64,000 bases of DNA, taken from positions 99,975 to 163,974 of the forward strand of contig JASWJB010000065.1 of NCBI GenBank assembly GCA_032433595.1. The letters run 5' to 3'. The stretch's first letter is position 1. Each line of letters begins with the position of its first letter. The notes under the pieces are model-generated. The model saw nothing but the letters and a program-made list of their open reading frames with translations, made no database searches and was not told the origin of the DNA. A program made the position numbers and the translations under genes. The stretch comes from Conoideocrella luteorostrata (Eukaryota > Ascomycota > Sordariomycetes > Hypocreales > Clavicipitaceae). This document shows positions 11,858 through 23,847 of the stretch, one piece after another.

Positions 11858-12796
11858 TCATTTAGCCAGTTTATAAGGATACGCAACCTCCACCTCCCCC
11901 CTTTTATACCAAAACGTCCTCTTCTTCTTGGTGGTCGCGTGCTCAACCCAAGCCTCTTCCATGTGCGTCCTCTTGAACCATTTCACGTAGTGAGGATCCC
12001 ACAGCTCGGAAGCAATCCCTAAATCCTTGCAGCAGCGCATAAGGGCATTCGATTTACAGCCCTCCACAGAGGATGGTAGTTGGTCGGGAGAGAAGAAGGA
12101 GTTCTCGCCTTGGGCTTGGGAAACAAACCTGCCGGATTTCACATTAGCCACATGGTCCCTCCAATATAGGGATGGCCAAGTGAAGATATGACTTCCGCAA
12201 CATGACGCAAACACTTACCTTCCATCCACGATCAACGCATATTCTCTCGTGACAATTGCATTTCCCACCACCGGCTCCCCCTTTGGAATCATGCCCCATC
12301 CCATAGGACCGAACGCCTCGTTCAATCTCCGCCGGTACTTGATCTCGGGCAAGTAAATCACGCCGTCGGGCTTGACTTCGATATCTGTGACCGGGAGGGG
12401 CGCCATGAGAACCTTGAATTGCTCTTCTGTGACGGGCTTGGAAGAGATGCCGTGGAAGCTGCTTGACCAGTCTATGGTTGGAGTTGCGGCTGGGTCGAGG
12501 ACAGTTTGTGAACTTTCCGTGGCTCGGTGGGCGATTGTCTTGGGTTCGTAGGTTACTTGTGCTTCGGAGGGAGTGGATCTGGTGCTGGCACTGCGGGCGG
12601 TTGATGTAGGTTTAGTGGGAATCCTGGACTTTGTCCATTTGGGTGGCGAGACGGCGGATTTTGTGGCTATTGGCGTTTCGGTTTGGGCAGCCGGTGCGGC
12701 GGCTGCCGTGGAATAGAGGCGGGTTAGGGGCGTGAAGGATCTTGTTCGGGGGATTGCATGGGCGGCCGCCGAGACGGCTCGTCTCGAGAGAAGCAT
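11858..12796 (-). CDS. MGM101: Mitochondrial genome maintenance protein Mgm101
   Basis: Exons 12796-12219 and 12128-11858 (intron 90 nt), 282 residues. The N-terminus (MLLSRRAVSAAAHAIPRTR) is an arginine-rich mitochondrial presequence, followed by a disordered Ser/Thr/Pro stretch. The conserved core starts near DWSSSFHGIS and includes KPDGVIYLPEIKYRRRLNEAFGP, MGWGMIPKG, REYALIVDGR and EGCKSNALMRCCKDLGI. These are hallmarks of Mgm101, the Rad52-like single-strand annealing protein that binds mtDNA nucleoids and maintains mtDNA by recombination. It is followed upstream on the same strand by another mitochondrial gene (COA4-like). Confidence 0.93.
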
Positions 12797-13086
12797 CGCG
12801 ACAGGGTCTTATAGGACGATTGCGGATGCGCCTGTAGTGGTGATCATGGATGAATGCCGTGGTGGGGAAGTTGAGGTTGGAGGTAGGAAAAGCTTGAAGC
12901 CGTACAAAATTTGGAGCTCGGCAGAGCACAAGCGGCACCACGAAAGGCCAAAATGCACTACAAGGAACAGCCTACGTTTGACAGCGAGTTTTAAATCACA
13001 GATTGCACAGACAATTCAGCAGATAAAATATTATTAGATTAGTCATAGTATACAAGTTTTGGGGGGTTGCAAAGGCAATGCACAAG

Positions 13087-13724
13087 TTACGCATCTTTAG
13101 TAGAGGTGCGTTGGTCGTTTCCATGACGCTTCCAGCACTGTTTGAATTCTTCCATCTGGGGGGATCATGTCAGCACATCTGCAGTCTCGAATTTCGAACA
13201 GGAGGAGATTCTGAAGGAACGCGACGTTTAAGCAGAATAAAACCAACTCAAAATGGAAGGGAATATAAGACGTACCTCAACCGCACAGGCTCTCCAATCT
13301 TTCTTTTCAAAGTAGCAGTCCGTCATCTTCATGTTCTCATCTGCGCCCCATCTATCTGTCAGACAAACCAGCAGGTACCGTCGCCAGCGACAGCTCAGAA
13401 GCTACCAAGCCGGGTGGGAAAAAGAAAAACAAATTGTGACAGATGGGTGGAAATGGAATGGACTACTTACCTGCACAGCCAGTGCTGAATATCCTCTTGT
13501 CCCTGTATCGCAATAGCGTCAGCGTGAATACTCTCATCAGCGCGGCTGAGCGTCAGGTTGCCGCCGCAGCCACCAGCCAAACCGAGATGCTGAGGTGTTT
13601 ATTGGAAACCCACTCACCACTCATCAGGTTCATCGTCATCCACAGGTCCTCTCGCAGACGGCTCTTGAGACTCCCCCTTTGCCATTTCCGATTGATTTTG
13701 TCCCGGCCTTGATTGTGATCCCAT
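13087..13724 (-). CDS. Twin CX9C mitochondrial protein, cytochrome oxidase assembly factor 4-like
   Basis: Reconstructed by hand from four small minus-strand exons (13724-13618, 13502-13471, 13340-13276, 13155-13087) with three GT-AG introns of 115-130 nt; 90 residues. The protein core reads DEWDKRIFSTGCADENMKMT followed by DCYFEKKDWRACAVEM and EEFKQCWKRHGND. Both cysteine pairs are spaced exactly nine residues (GC-x9-C and AC-x9-C), the coiled-coil-helix-coiled-coil-helix signature of intermembrane-space proteins folded by Mia40. The DW-x-x-C centre fits COA4/CHCHD8. An upstream in-frame ATG (13724) was preferred over the internal one (MAKGE), but either is possible. Diverges from BPL1 with 122 bp between starts. 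Confidence 0.75.
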
Positions 13725-13846
13725 TGCTGAATGCTGCTGCCGCAGTGCTTGTGTGAAAGTGGGTAAACTGACTGACCACCCGCGGCGCAGAATCCGCCTT
13801 CATCAAGCGTTGTCTGGTTTGAGTGGGAGACGAATCCTGAGGCACC

Positions 13847-16188
13847 ATGACGCCGGCCAGACGGCTCAACGTCCTTGTCTACACAGGTCAGAAAACGCTA
13901 TTCTCACCGAAGAATTGAATAAGATTGCTCATTGTACATATTTATTATCCAGGAACCGGCACTACTTCTGAATCAGTCCGGCAATGCATGTACACACTCC
14001 CCAGACTCCTCTCACCAAACTACGCGGTCATCCCCATCTCGGAATCCGTCATCCTCAAAGAACCATGGGCACCGACATGTGCGCTTCTCGTGATTCCCGG
14101 CGGCGCCGACCTCGGCTACTGCAGGGTACTCAATGGCGAGGGCAACCGCCGCATCAGCGAGTTTGTTAGACGGGGCGGTGCTTACTTGGGTCTCTGTGCC
14201 GGTGCGTACTATGGGAGCAGGAGGTGTGAGTTCGAAGTCGGTAACAAGCCGCTTGAGGTGATTGGGAGCAGAGAACTGGGCTTCTTCCCCGGGACTTGTC
14301 GCGGGGGGGCGTTCAAGGGCTTCGAGTATCACAGCGAGAAGGGGGCTCGAGCTGCTATCTTGAGAGTGACGGATGGGGCCTTCAAAAACAATACCACCGA
14401 GACATTTGCATCTTACTATAACGGAGGCGGTGTTTTTGTGGATGTTGACAAAGTGACTGGTCGCAAGGTGGAGGTTCTGGCATCGTATGATGATGATCTC
14501 GATGTGGATGGAGGAGATGGGAAGGCTGCTGCACTGGTCCTGTGTCATGTTGGAGATGGCAAAGTGCTTCTATCTGGGCCGCATCCTGAGTGAGTCAGAA
14601 ACTCGGGGCTACAAGTTGTTTCTTAACTAATATGTTGGAATTTTTTTTTTTTTTTTTTTCATTCTAGATTTTCGCCAGCAAATCTCTCTCCTCAACCCGG
14701 AATTCCGGGTTACGCAGACCTCATCAACAAACTACGAGAGGACGACAGTGCCCGGTTCGGCTTTCTTAAAGGTTGTCTGGAAAAGCTAGGTCTGGAAGTG
14801 AGCGCTGAAAACGCAACATTGCCGACCTTGTCCAACATCCATCTCTCCGCTGTTGAAAACACTCAGGTGTCTGAGCTGCTATGTGCTTGGGGCGAGGTGA
14901 CAGAGAAGGAAAACGGCGAGGAGTACATCAAATGCGAGGCGGATGTTTTTCGCATTCGAAGCGATGAGGACAGTCTCACGGTCCAAGACTTGCAGCGAGA
15001 TCTGCCTGGGGCAGATGATCATCCTGCCGACGAGGCTGGAATCATCGACTACGGTACTGTCACAAAGAACATTATTGCCCATGAGAAAGCTCTGCCCACT
15101 ACTGAGATGACTCCTCGATTCAATCACAAGCTCTACTACTCCAGCCTCAAAAGATTTCAACTAACGGAAGATGCGTCCGAGAATTGGGGCAATATGCTGA
15201 TGTATGGTGATGTCGTCACGAGCACTAACTCATTATTGGAAAAGTTGGTTCCCATCCGCCTCTCTCTCCCTCCTTCTTCCTCTCCCTCTCTTACCTTTAT
15301 GCAAGCATCCCGCTAACGAACGGCTGTGAAACAGGAATCCAAAACTCATATCAAAACTTCCCACGGGATTCACCTTTTGTGCATCAACGCAAGTCGCAGG
15401 ACGCGGCCGGGGAACAAACGTCTGGCTGGCACCCCCCGGCAGCCTTCTATTCTCTACCATTATCAACCACCCAGCCTACCTGGCTGCCTCAAGGCCCGTA
15501 GTCTTCATTCAGTATATTGCAGCCATCGCCATAGTCGAAGCCATTCAGTCCTACGACGTGGGCTACGAAAACCTGCCAATCAAACTCAAATGGCCCAACG
15601 ACATCTGTAAGCAACTGCACGCCCTTGTCTCCCCTTTGCAATTCTCAACATCAAGCAGCAATTCCCCGCCCCCCAACTAACATCCGAACTCCAAAAGACG
15701 CACTTGATCCCACCAAACCAGCCTCGTCAAAAACATATGTCAAAATCGGTGGCATCCTCTCCCAATGCGGCTACTGCGACGGCTCCTACCAAATCGTCCT
15801 TGGCATCGGCATCAACGCCATCAACCCCCGCCCAACAACCTCCATTTCCGACTTGCTCCCGTCGCATGCATCGCCGCTTCGTATAGAAACACTTCTGGCG
15901 AGAATAGTCACGCGTCTGGAGTCGCTTCACGCGCAGTTTCGACGGGAGGGCTTTACGGAAATGTTGGAGCGCAGATATTACCGCCACTGGCTGCATACTG
16001 GGCAAGCGGTTTCGCTGGAAGCAGAGGCGGGTGCCAGGGCAAGGGTGTTGGGTATTACGAGGGATTGGGGCATGCTGAAAGTTGAAGAGACGGATGGGGA
16101 AGGGCGGGGTACGGGCAGGATATGGACGTTGCAGAGTGATGAGAACAGCTTTGATTTCTGGAAGGGCTTGGTGAGGAGGAGGCAGTAG
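13847..16188 (+). CDS. BPL1: Biotin-protein ligase (holocarboxylase synthetase)
   Basis: Five exons: 13847-13886, 13953-14589, 14668-15243, 15335-15606, 15698-16188; 671 residues. Residues 1 to about 230 are the fungal BPL_N glutamine-amidotransferase-like domain (LLVIPGGADLGYC, GGAYLGLCAGAYYGS with the nucleophile-elbow cysteine). The catalytic part carries GDVVTSTNSLLEK, the biotinyl-AMP loop GRGRGTNVW (about residue 440), LPIKLKWPNDIYA (about 500-510), KIGGILSQC and the C-terminal SH3-like cap. The enzyme activates biotin with ATP and attaches it to lysines of acetyl-CoA carboxylase and pyruvate carboxylase. Intron 2 contains a run of 19 T (14641-14659) just before its acceptor. Confidence 0.95.
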
Positions 16189-17002
16189 GTATGCGAAACT
16201 GGATCTACCCCCCCCCTTTCGCCCTTTTTTTTTGTAGTCGCATAGAAAGACAGTAAAAGGGGTCAATACATTCGGAAACGTCGCAATGCTTGAAAAATGG
16301 GATGTCTTGAAGTGCTGCTAGCAAACCGCTTACCAGGCACTACCCTAAGGCTAAACTTCAGACTACTATTGCGCGTTTCTACTTGACTGAACGGGATGCA
16401 CCATTTTATTACAGTAGAAGTATGGTTCGACTAGATAAAAATATTTATTTAATTCTTTCACACATGCCTTGTGCATGTTTTAACCTCGCGTAATGGACGC
16501 AGCCTTCCGCCAAGCTTATTACATTTCGCGCAGCCAGGTTGGAAAATTCATACACCATATATGCCATCTCAGGCACAAACCAATCGCCCCCAGCGTCACT
16601 CATAAGAAAGCATATGTTGATATCATATAGTACAGTATATTAAACCATGAGGCCTAAGCATCTCCTTTTTCGTCTAGTCCTGGTTTTCAGAGGCCTTTTT
16701 ACCGACTTCATGCCCCTAGATGTGCCACCCATATAAAAAACGCCGTGCCATGCCGCAGTCGAGTGAAGATGTACATGTATACAAAAGGGAAGTGGTATGA
16801 TTTTCCATCCCCCGTATGAGCTAGCCCTGGACCGGGGCTGCTCAGGTTCAGTTCGTCCCTTTTATTCAGTTCCGGTTGGGAACCTCACGATGATGAAACG
16901 ATATTCAGCAGCATCCCTGGCTGCTATAAAACCGCAGTACGTTGCCGAGCACAGAGCCAACCCAAAAAAAAGAAAAGAGGCTCCGCAGACCAAGGGTATC
17001 GC
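16189..17002. other. Convergent intergenic region
   Basis: 3' flanks of BPL1 and PAM16 with C- and T-homopolymers near 16208-16235; no gene seen. Confidence 0.5.
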
Positions 17003-17559
17003 TTATTTGTCCTTATAAATCTTGGGTTTCCATCCCTCCTGCACCTCCGCTTCTTGCTCTGCCTTTTCCCGTATAGGCCCAATCTCGCGCTCGAGTCGTT
17101 CTTTTGCTCGGAGAATCTTGCTCTGCAGGTAGAAGCTGCCTCCCTTTTGCGGGTCGTTGGCGTCGAATAGTTTCTTGTATCGCTCGAGGACTTCCTCCAC
17201 GTTTGCTTGGCCGTTGGCGGGGGGTTTGACGTTCAGAATCTTGCAGGCCTCGTCGAGTGTCATGCCAGAGGATAGGGAGGCTCGCGCTGAAGAGCCGCCG
17301 GCTTTGGCAGCCGCACGCTGGTATTGCGATGCAGCTTGGGCTTGGTTGTAGGCGGCCATGAAGGAGCGGCCGAGAATTCGAGAACCCGTCAAGAAGGCGG
17401 TGAAGACGAACCGATGCGCCTAGAGTGGAAGCATCAGTATCAAGCTGTAAATGTGTATTTTTTTCATGTTGCATGCATGGCGTGGCGACGCAGCTGGGGA
17501 GGGTTGTTGTTGAAATCTCCTGTCGCAGGATAGGAGAGGCATGTGATATGCTTTACCAT
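17003..17559 (-). CDS. PAM16: Mitochondrial import motor subunit Pam16/Tim16
   Basis: Exon 1 is the ATG alone (17559-17557), followed by an intron 17556-17420; exon 2 is 17419-17003. The spliced protein begins MAHRFVFTAFLTGSRILGRS, matching the MAHRL start of Pam16 proteins, and has 139 residues. The J-like domain follows (MTLDEACKILNVKPP, YKKLFDANDPQKGGSFYLQS), with the HPD of true J-proteins replaced by ANDP as expected. Pam16 pairs with Pam18 and restrains its stimulation of mtHsp70 at the TIM23 channel on the matrix side. Without the one-codon exon an internal ATG (17392) would be chosen wrongly. Confidence 0.93.
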
Positions 17560-18100
17560 TGTGAAAAATTCGGCCAATTAGCGTTAGTCGCTGCTAATGA
17601 GGGTTCTCGCGACAGGAACGCCGTTGATATTTGCGTGTAATGGGGGCCGCCTCGGCAGAATGTCCCTCGCCTCTGTCAGATTGATCGTGAGAACTGAAAG
17701 TTCGGGTCGGCGTTATGGATTTTTGCCGCTGGCGCGATTCGAGCGAATGTTTCCGCGGTCGGAAGAATTTGGGGTAGGTACCATGGCTGATTTAACCGTG
17801 ATTCTGCCGATTTTCCTGGACTCACTGAGTGACAACGGTGTAACACATGAAAATCATCAGACAGAAAAGTATGTGTGGCATACGTAATACAGTATATTTT
17901 ATCTTTATTTATCCGCATCAATAGTGGCGTTTTTAATTATAGCGCTTAGTAGGAAATTCACTCGACACTCTCATACCACCTCCGTTTCATGATTTGGCTT
18001 ACAACGTGGCTCAATCCTTTGGCAGTGGGGGCGCCACGCCAACCCACTCACAGCAAGACCTGCTCCAACCTACACTTTAAAGTACAGTAAGACAGTCACC
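17560..18100. promoter_or_regulatory. Divergent promoter region PAM16 / SmgGDS-like gene
   Basis: 541 bp between two divergent starts. AT-rich around 17880-17945. No specific operator recognised. Confidence 0.4.
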
Positions 18101-20314
18101 ATGACTCCCCAAGAGGTTGCTGCTCTTCTCCATGAGCACGGCAGTAGTCATGTCTCGAAGGCGTCCATTGACTCCTTGGAATCAAATGACGCCCAACAAG
18201 AGAGGACAGAGCTACTTGCGAGTGTCCTGACTAGTTGCAGGGACCTGTGGTCAACCAAATCAGAAGATCTGGATCTAATAGCAGAAAAGTTAGGAGACGG
18301 AAGCCGAGATTGTGAGTAGTGACTTAGATCACTTGCTTCACCTTACCCAATGCCGCGGGTATTTTCGATGCGTCTTAGCTCCGAACCTCCGCTGGATAGG
18401 CCAAGTCTCCTTCACGCGTAGCTCACCGTTTTATAGTGGCATGGCGTCTCCCATACGGAGATTCAGGGATTTTGGAATTCTTCATCAGCCTCCTGGCCGA
18501 AGGCGATCTCAGACAGAAGCTGCATGTTCACGCCCTCCGTCTGATTGGAAACTCTTGTGCCGATACCGACAAGAACCGAGCTCGCCTGGTTGAGGACGAT
18601 CGGTTATTATCGATCACGAAACATGTGCCAAACGAAAGCCTAATACCGTTCAACGTACCGGTTATTTACAACGTCTTGGTAGATTATGGTAATATCTTCA
18701 ACATTGAAGCTATATTCATCAACAGTTTACTAACCGTCTGCAGAACCCGCTCAGAGCCTTGCTTCCAGATCTGGCCTCAGCCGGCAGCTGGTCGGTCTCT
18801 TGTCGCTACCAAGTATATCCAAATATGCCGCATTCGTGCCCTATATATGCAAAACCTTAGGACTCCTTGTATCTCAAGAAGGAGAAGCCGCTGTTGCCGA
18901 TCCTGCAACAGTCAGCGTGCTTCTTCAGTTGGCTAATCAACCAGCAGCCAAGGAAGATGTCGAGGATTTCATCACCGTTTTAGGCGTGGCTGTCGCCTAT
19001 CTAGCAAGCGAGGATTTCCAATCCAGACTGATCTCTGACAATCAAGTGCCCCTTTTCATGGATGCGTTTTATCACATACATGTTCAGTTCGGGCCTAAAT
19101 TGGAAGACGAAGACGCTATTGCACAATTAAAACAACTGCGAACTTCCCTACTTTCCACTTTTGCCGACATATCTGGCAACGACATCTTTCCTCGCACTTA
19201 TCCATTATCGGAAACCGTTCCGCAATCTTTATTGGCGTGGATGCGCATCAACAATTCTTCCCTCCGCGCGGCAGCATGCCTTGCACTGGGCAACATCTCC
19301 CGCTCTGATGAGGCATCGGTTGCATTGGTAGAAACCTACCAAGCACATGAGCCATTGACGAAGCTCTTATCTGATCCAGCTGTCACCGATACTCAGTTTC
19401 TTCATGCTGCCTGTTCTTTTCTGAAAAACCTGGCAATTCCCACGGGTAACAAGCCGCAGCTGAAAGACTTGCTGGAACCGAGATGCATTCCGAGGCTATA
19501 TTCTCTGGACACCCTGCCTCAGATACAGTTTGCAGCTGTCTCCCTGACGCGTCTACTACTCCTCAGCTGCCCGCTCAATGTTCAGCAAGTCTGTGCCTCA
19601 CCAGTGGATGCCAATTCTCCAGCTGTCCAATCCCAACCTAGTGGTCAACAAACGACCGCCAATGGTATCATCTCTCTATTTGGACGCACCGATGCGGAAC
19701 CCACACGATTAGAAGCGGCAAGATGCGTGGCTAGTATCTGTAGAGTGTTACACGCTGCGCCGGCCTCTGAAACTCTGCCCAAGGCATATGTCTCTGCGAC
19801 AGCGATTGCATCACTACCCGATGACGAGAAGAGCAGAAGCAACTTTTATGCGGAGCATTCGGTGGAAAAGCCTCTGAGATTCCTCATCATGCAAGACAAG
19901 TGGCCAGCTTTGCGATCTGAGGCCTGGTTTGTTTTCGCCCTCATGTCCCGAAGTAAAGATGGGGCTGGGGTTGTGTTATCAGTGCTGGACGACAAAGCTG
20001 CGGAGGCAATCTTGACAGAAACCATAACATGGCGCAAGTTAAAAAAAGAGGGAATCGCTGCCACGAATGAGCAACATATGGTGTCGGACTCTACCGAAGA
20101 ACTAACAACAGGAACTAGCAGCTTGCAACTCGAACCGCAGCAGGTCAATCCGCAGCAGAAGGCGAGCATGGCCAAGGTGGATGCGGAAAATGCTCTTATA
20201 TTATGTACCGAACTGGTCAAAATGGTGGCGCATGAATTGGCACCGGAGAAGCTGGCTATGTTACAGGCATTGGTTCGTGATGGAACTCAGCGTGTTGTCA
20301 CGGATAGGGCTTAA
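18101..20314 (+). CDS. ARM-repeat GTPase-GDP dissociation stimulator (SmgGDS/RAP1GDS1-like)
   Basis: Three exons: 18101-18311, 18437-18688, 18744-20314; 677 residues. The protein is almost wholly alpha-helical with armadillo-like repeats, for example KLHVHALRLIGNSCADTDKN, LRAAACLALGNISRSDEAS and FLHAACSFLKNLAIP. The pattern HxLRLIGN and LxxACLALGN is that of SmgGDS proteins, which bind polybasic-tailed Rho/Rap-type small GTPases and promote nucleotide exchange or prenylation traffic. The family assignment rests on repeat pattern and overall length (mammalian SmgGDS is about 600 residues); a generic ARM-repeat protein is the alternative. The C-terminal 80 residues contain a polar insert (SDSTEELTTGTSSLQ) before the last helices. 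Confidence 0.72.
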
Positions 20315-20632
20315 CCTCGAGAGACTATTTCATTCGAGTGAACCCGACATAGTTTTAATGACCATCAGCATAGAACATAATCTCCACAGACTTCACACAA
20401 CGTCACAAGCAAACGTGTCTCAACTGAAACACACCATGCGTCAAAGTTGCGAAGCCGCAAGCCCAAAGCAAAGCCGGTGATCATGCAATAATATTTTTTG
20501 ACCTGGACCTAGAGTATCTCCCACGTGAATCGGGCCGAGGACTCCCTTAGAGTCTCGAACCGACATAGACACTTCCCAAGAGACGCAAAGAGCAAAAAAA
20601 AACCCTCAAACACCAGTTCCCTTTTTGCTAGT
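20315..20632. other. Convergent intergenic region
   Basis: 3' flanks of the SmgGDS-like gene and eL13; nothing else seen. Confidence 0.5.
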
Positions 20633-21680
20633 TTATTTCTTAGAAGCGCTCTCAGCCTCAGCCTTATCCTTAGCACGCTTCTCACGAGCACCCTGGTATC
20701 GCTGGTTGCTTCGGGCAACACGCAAAGCAGTGTAGGCGCCACCCTCGACCTCCTTGGGCATCTCGCTCTTCTTGATCTCCTTGAAGGCGATGTCGGTAGG
20801 GGCGATAGGCAGAACGGAAGAGATAGTGGAGGCCTTGTTGACCTTGGACAGGTCGGTCTTGGTGTCACCCTTCTTGGGGGCGTTGGACTTGCGTGGCAGC
20901 AAGATCAAGCGCTCCTTGTAGGCCTTGAGGCGGGCCACGTTGATGGAAAGGCTCTCTTCGGAGAGGTTCTGGCGGCGGTGATCGACGGCGATACCGATGG
21001 TGCGGGCCAAAGGTCGGGCAATACCAGCCTCCTGTTACCGAATGTTAGAATTTCTGTGTTTCTTGGTGAAAAGCGAGATTCGTCCCCCCGCGGTTTTGAT
21101 AGATTTGATTTCTTCCAATCTTCCAGGATGAAATATTTGGATCGGTGATCATTCGTGTCTTGGGAGGACTATCCGTATGACAAAGAAACCGTACCTTGAG
21201 CTCGGTCAGGGTGAAACCCCGGCCAGCGCGGACCCTGCGGTTGTACTTAATAGTAGGGCATCGTACAATAGGACGCAGCTTGTCGACGGGTCGAGGAGCC
21301 AAAGCAGCAGCCTTGGCCTGACGAGCAACACGGCGGGAAGCCTTCTTTCCGGGCTATTTCATGATATATGTTAACACAACCGTTCCAGTTTGATTCTTTT
21401 TTTTTTTTGGTCAAGTCGGGTTTCGAGAAGCCGCATACCTGGTCAAAGTGGGTGCGAACCCGTCTCTGCCAATCCTTGCGGAAGTCTATCAGGAATACGT
21501 TAGTCGAGTGCTCATTGTTGTAGCCGTTTTGTCGTCGGTCGAGAAATTGCGGGTGGTATATGCTCACGGTTGTTGACAATCTTCTGGTTGTGCTTGATCG
21601 CCTGAAAAATTAATTTCGTCAGCAATGATAATCTTTATCATACATATTCCTTTGTTCATTGAACGGGGTATTCGTACCAT
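20633..21680 (-). CDS. RPL13: 60S ribosomal protein eL13
   Basis: Five exons on the minus strand: ATG alone (21680-21678), 21601-21568, 21485-21439, 21353-21195, 21031-20633; 213 residues, the family length. The protein starts [20 protein letters not shown] and continues [51 protein letters not shown] and [11 protein letters not shown], all diagnostic of eL13, ending in a lysine-rich tail. eL13 sits on the large subunit near the 5' end of 25S rRNA. Four introns near the start are typical of fungal ribosomal protein genes. Confidence 0.95.
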
Positions 21681-22906
21681 TGTGCCTGCTTGCGATCACA
21701 CTCGCTCCGGTTGTCGATGTTTCGGTAGGCGTTGAAATTTCGGAGGAAGAGGCTCGACAATGGTCTAAAGGGTTTTCGTGCCCTACAGGAGATACGTACC
21801 TGGTGGGGTGTGCCCTGCTCTGGGCCCAGGAAGCGAGAATTGGGGCAAATGTGTGGGTCACGTGAGGCCAGAAATTCTGTTCTGCCTTGCTGCCTGACTG
21901 GAGTCCTGAAATAGTTGGTGCCCCAGGCAGAGAAAAAGAGTCTATAAAAATCGCTCGAGCCTCTGGACTTTTGAACTTTTCTTCCTTTCTTCTTCATACT
22001 TACCTTGTTTCGAATTCCCCAGCTCAAGATCCGGGGGATTCAGTATGGAAGGCCTGCATTGCACATCGCGGAGTCGTTCCTTGCTCCATTGTCCTTCGGG
22101 GCCATGGGAGGCGCAATTTTTGATTTCACACTTTGTTTTCATTGTAGCCATTGTCTCGAGCAGTGGTGCGAAGAAGACTCAAAGACGCTTTGTTCTTCGT
22201 AGATGTGCTTTTCGGTGATATCACGCGGTGTTTCCCATTTCCGTATTCACCGAAGAGCTTGAAATGTTACCCGAAGAGTTTCATGCACATGATGCGGTAG
22301 AACTCTGCAGCTATTGAGGATGAGATGCGAGCGAGGTCTTTCAGGGTGTGATGGTTTCGATTTGTTATTCGTTTGTTATCTCAAGAGCTGCTGGACCTGC
22401 ACCTCACATAGCAAGTTAAATAACCTCGCCATAAATCTACACGCTCCCAAACTCGACAAATGTCAGTGACACAGGACCAAAGATTCCTGAGCTGCCTGTG
22501 TGCCTTGTGATGCGCTCTGGCTTCCACGTCTCCATCTCCAAATGCTAGGGACGAGATTTTCCCTCGACGATGCACGCAGCTTCCTGCGACGTTCCCAAAG
22601 AAATCACAGTGAACACCTACAGATATAGACTCCATTCACAATTACTTATTCACCTCCCTAAAATTCCATGATCCCATCATCAAAGTCTTTGCACAGCCGT
22701 AAATCCAGAACTTGTAGCTAGCACTCCCCCCCCGAACATTTCCCGCCCCAATCATAGGCCCCGAATTCACCACCCAGCTGTCCACCCGAAAAATCTCGCG
22801 ACAAGTATCCCTGGGCCAAACCTCAGGCCATTTTCCCACACCAGTTCTTGGCTCTTCTGCAGCCCACGTCCAAAGTGTCCTGGAGCCTTCACTTTATCTC
22901 CATAAC
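21681..22906. promoter_or_regulatory. Divergent region between eL13 and the COX14-like gene
   Basis: 1.2 kb holding both leaders. A pyrimidine-rich tract at about 21979-21995 may belong to the eL13 promoter or leader. No further gene seen. Confidence 0.35.
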
Positions 22907-23847
22907 ATGGCGTCCAGAATCGGCCCCCGAAGCGTCAAAGACGCAACACGCTTCACATCAACTATTCCTCATGCCACGTCAAAAACTGCCGGCCCTACCG
23001 GTGGAAGAGCAGCTGCCTCCGCTGCGCCGAAACTATCCCCTCGGATCCCCGGCGAGACACCAGAACAGAGGATTCGACGATTGAGGCAGGCACACGTTGC
23101 GGCGCAAAAAGCACAAATCAGTCGGACGGATAGAGTGATTGATGCGTCACGAAGGTTTTTGGATGTTGCGCATCGATGGACTGTTGGAGGCATTGTCGTT
23201 TTCACAGGTAGGTGTCGCCACCACGTATCTGCCAAACTTTTGGACTGTTGCTGCTCCGAAATAGCTCAAGCTAAGAATTCGAAATTGTAGCTGTCGCTGG
23301 TGTAGTAAGTGTATATTCCGTCTGGGACATGCTCCAATACAACCGTGCCCGCCGCGCCGAATGGCTCGAGGCTCAAAGAAAGCTCGAAGCCGACTCCCTT
23401 GCCGCCGCTCGCATAGCTTATCTCAAGGGTGACGCTACCGAAGAACAAATTCTCCTCGTTGAGGAGGCCAATCGCGAAGCTCAAGAAAAGGGCATCAAGC
23501 TACCGCCCCTCCTGTCCCCCCCTGAACACAGAACACATTTCGAAGAACACGTTAAGCCTACATTTTCGAGGGCTGAGGATATCGAGAAGAAAAAGCAGGA
23601 AGGGAAAGGTGTGATGGGCGTTGTTTCCGGACTATTTGGTGGATCGAAGACTGTGGAGGTCTCAGCCCCTACCAGTCAAGAGACTGCTCTTGAGGGTGGC
23701 GTAGTACAATCGATTGAGTCCAAGGCAAGAGACGCTTGGAAGACAGAGAAGCAAAATCAGATCAATGGAGGTAGCTTGGATCAATTGGGTCTTGAGACTG
23801 GAAGCTCAGTGCAGAGTCCGGCAAAGCGAGGTTGGTGGCCCTGGTAA
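22907..23847 (+). CDS. Mitochondrial single-pass protein, cytochrome c oxidase assembly (COX14-like) domain
   Basis: Exons 22907-23207 and 23291-23847; 285 residues. A Ser/Thr/Arg-rich N-terminus (MASRIGPRSVKDATRFTST) suits a mitochondrial presequence. Around residues 60-120 an arginine-rich helix (PEQRIRRLRQAHVAAQKAQ) leads to SRRFLDVAHRWTV and one membrane span (GGIVVFTAVAGVVSVYSVW), then YNRARRAEW. The helix-AHR-span arrangement is that of the COX14 family, whose small members aid Cox1 maturation in the inner membrane. The long charged C-terminus is usual for filamentous-fungal versions. Family call is moderate; mitochondrial membrane location is better supported. Confidence 0.6.

Noticed and set aside
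13078..13712. Plus-strand frames over the COA4-like gene
   Set aside because: They overlap the exons and introns of a minus-strand gene whose spliced product has exact twin CX9C spacing.
20525..21148. 207-codon plus-strand frame opposite eL13
   Set aside because: Antisense shadow of a ribosomal protein gene; no motif of its own.
21602..21677. Possible box C/D snoRNA in the first eL13 intron
   Set aside because: A TGA-like C box and a CTGA are present, but the C box is not canonical and no terminal stem is visible.
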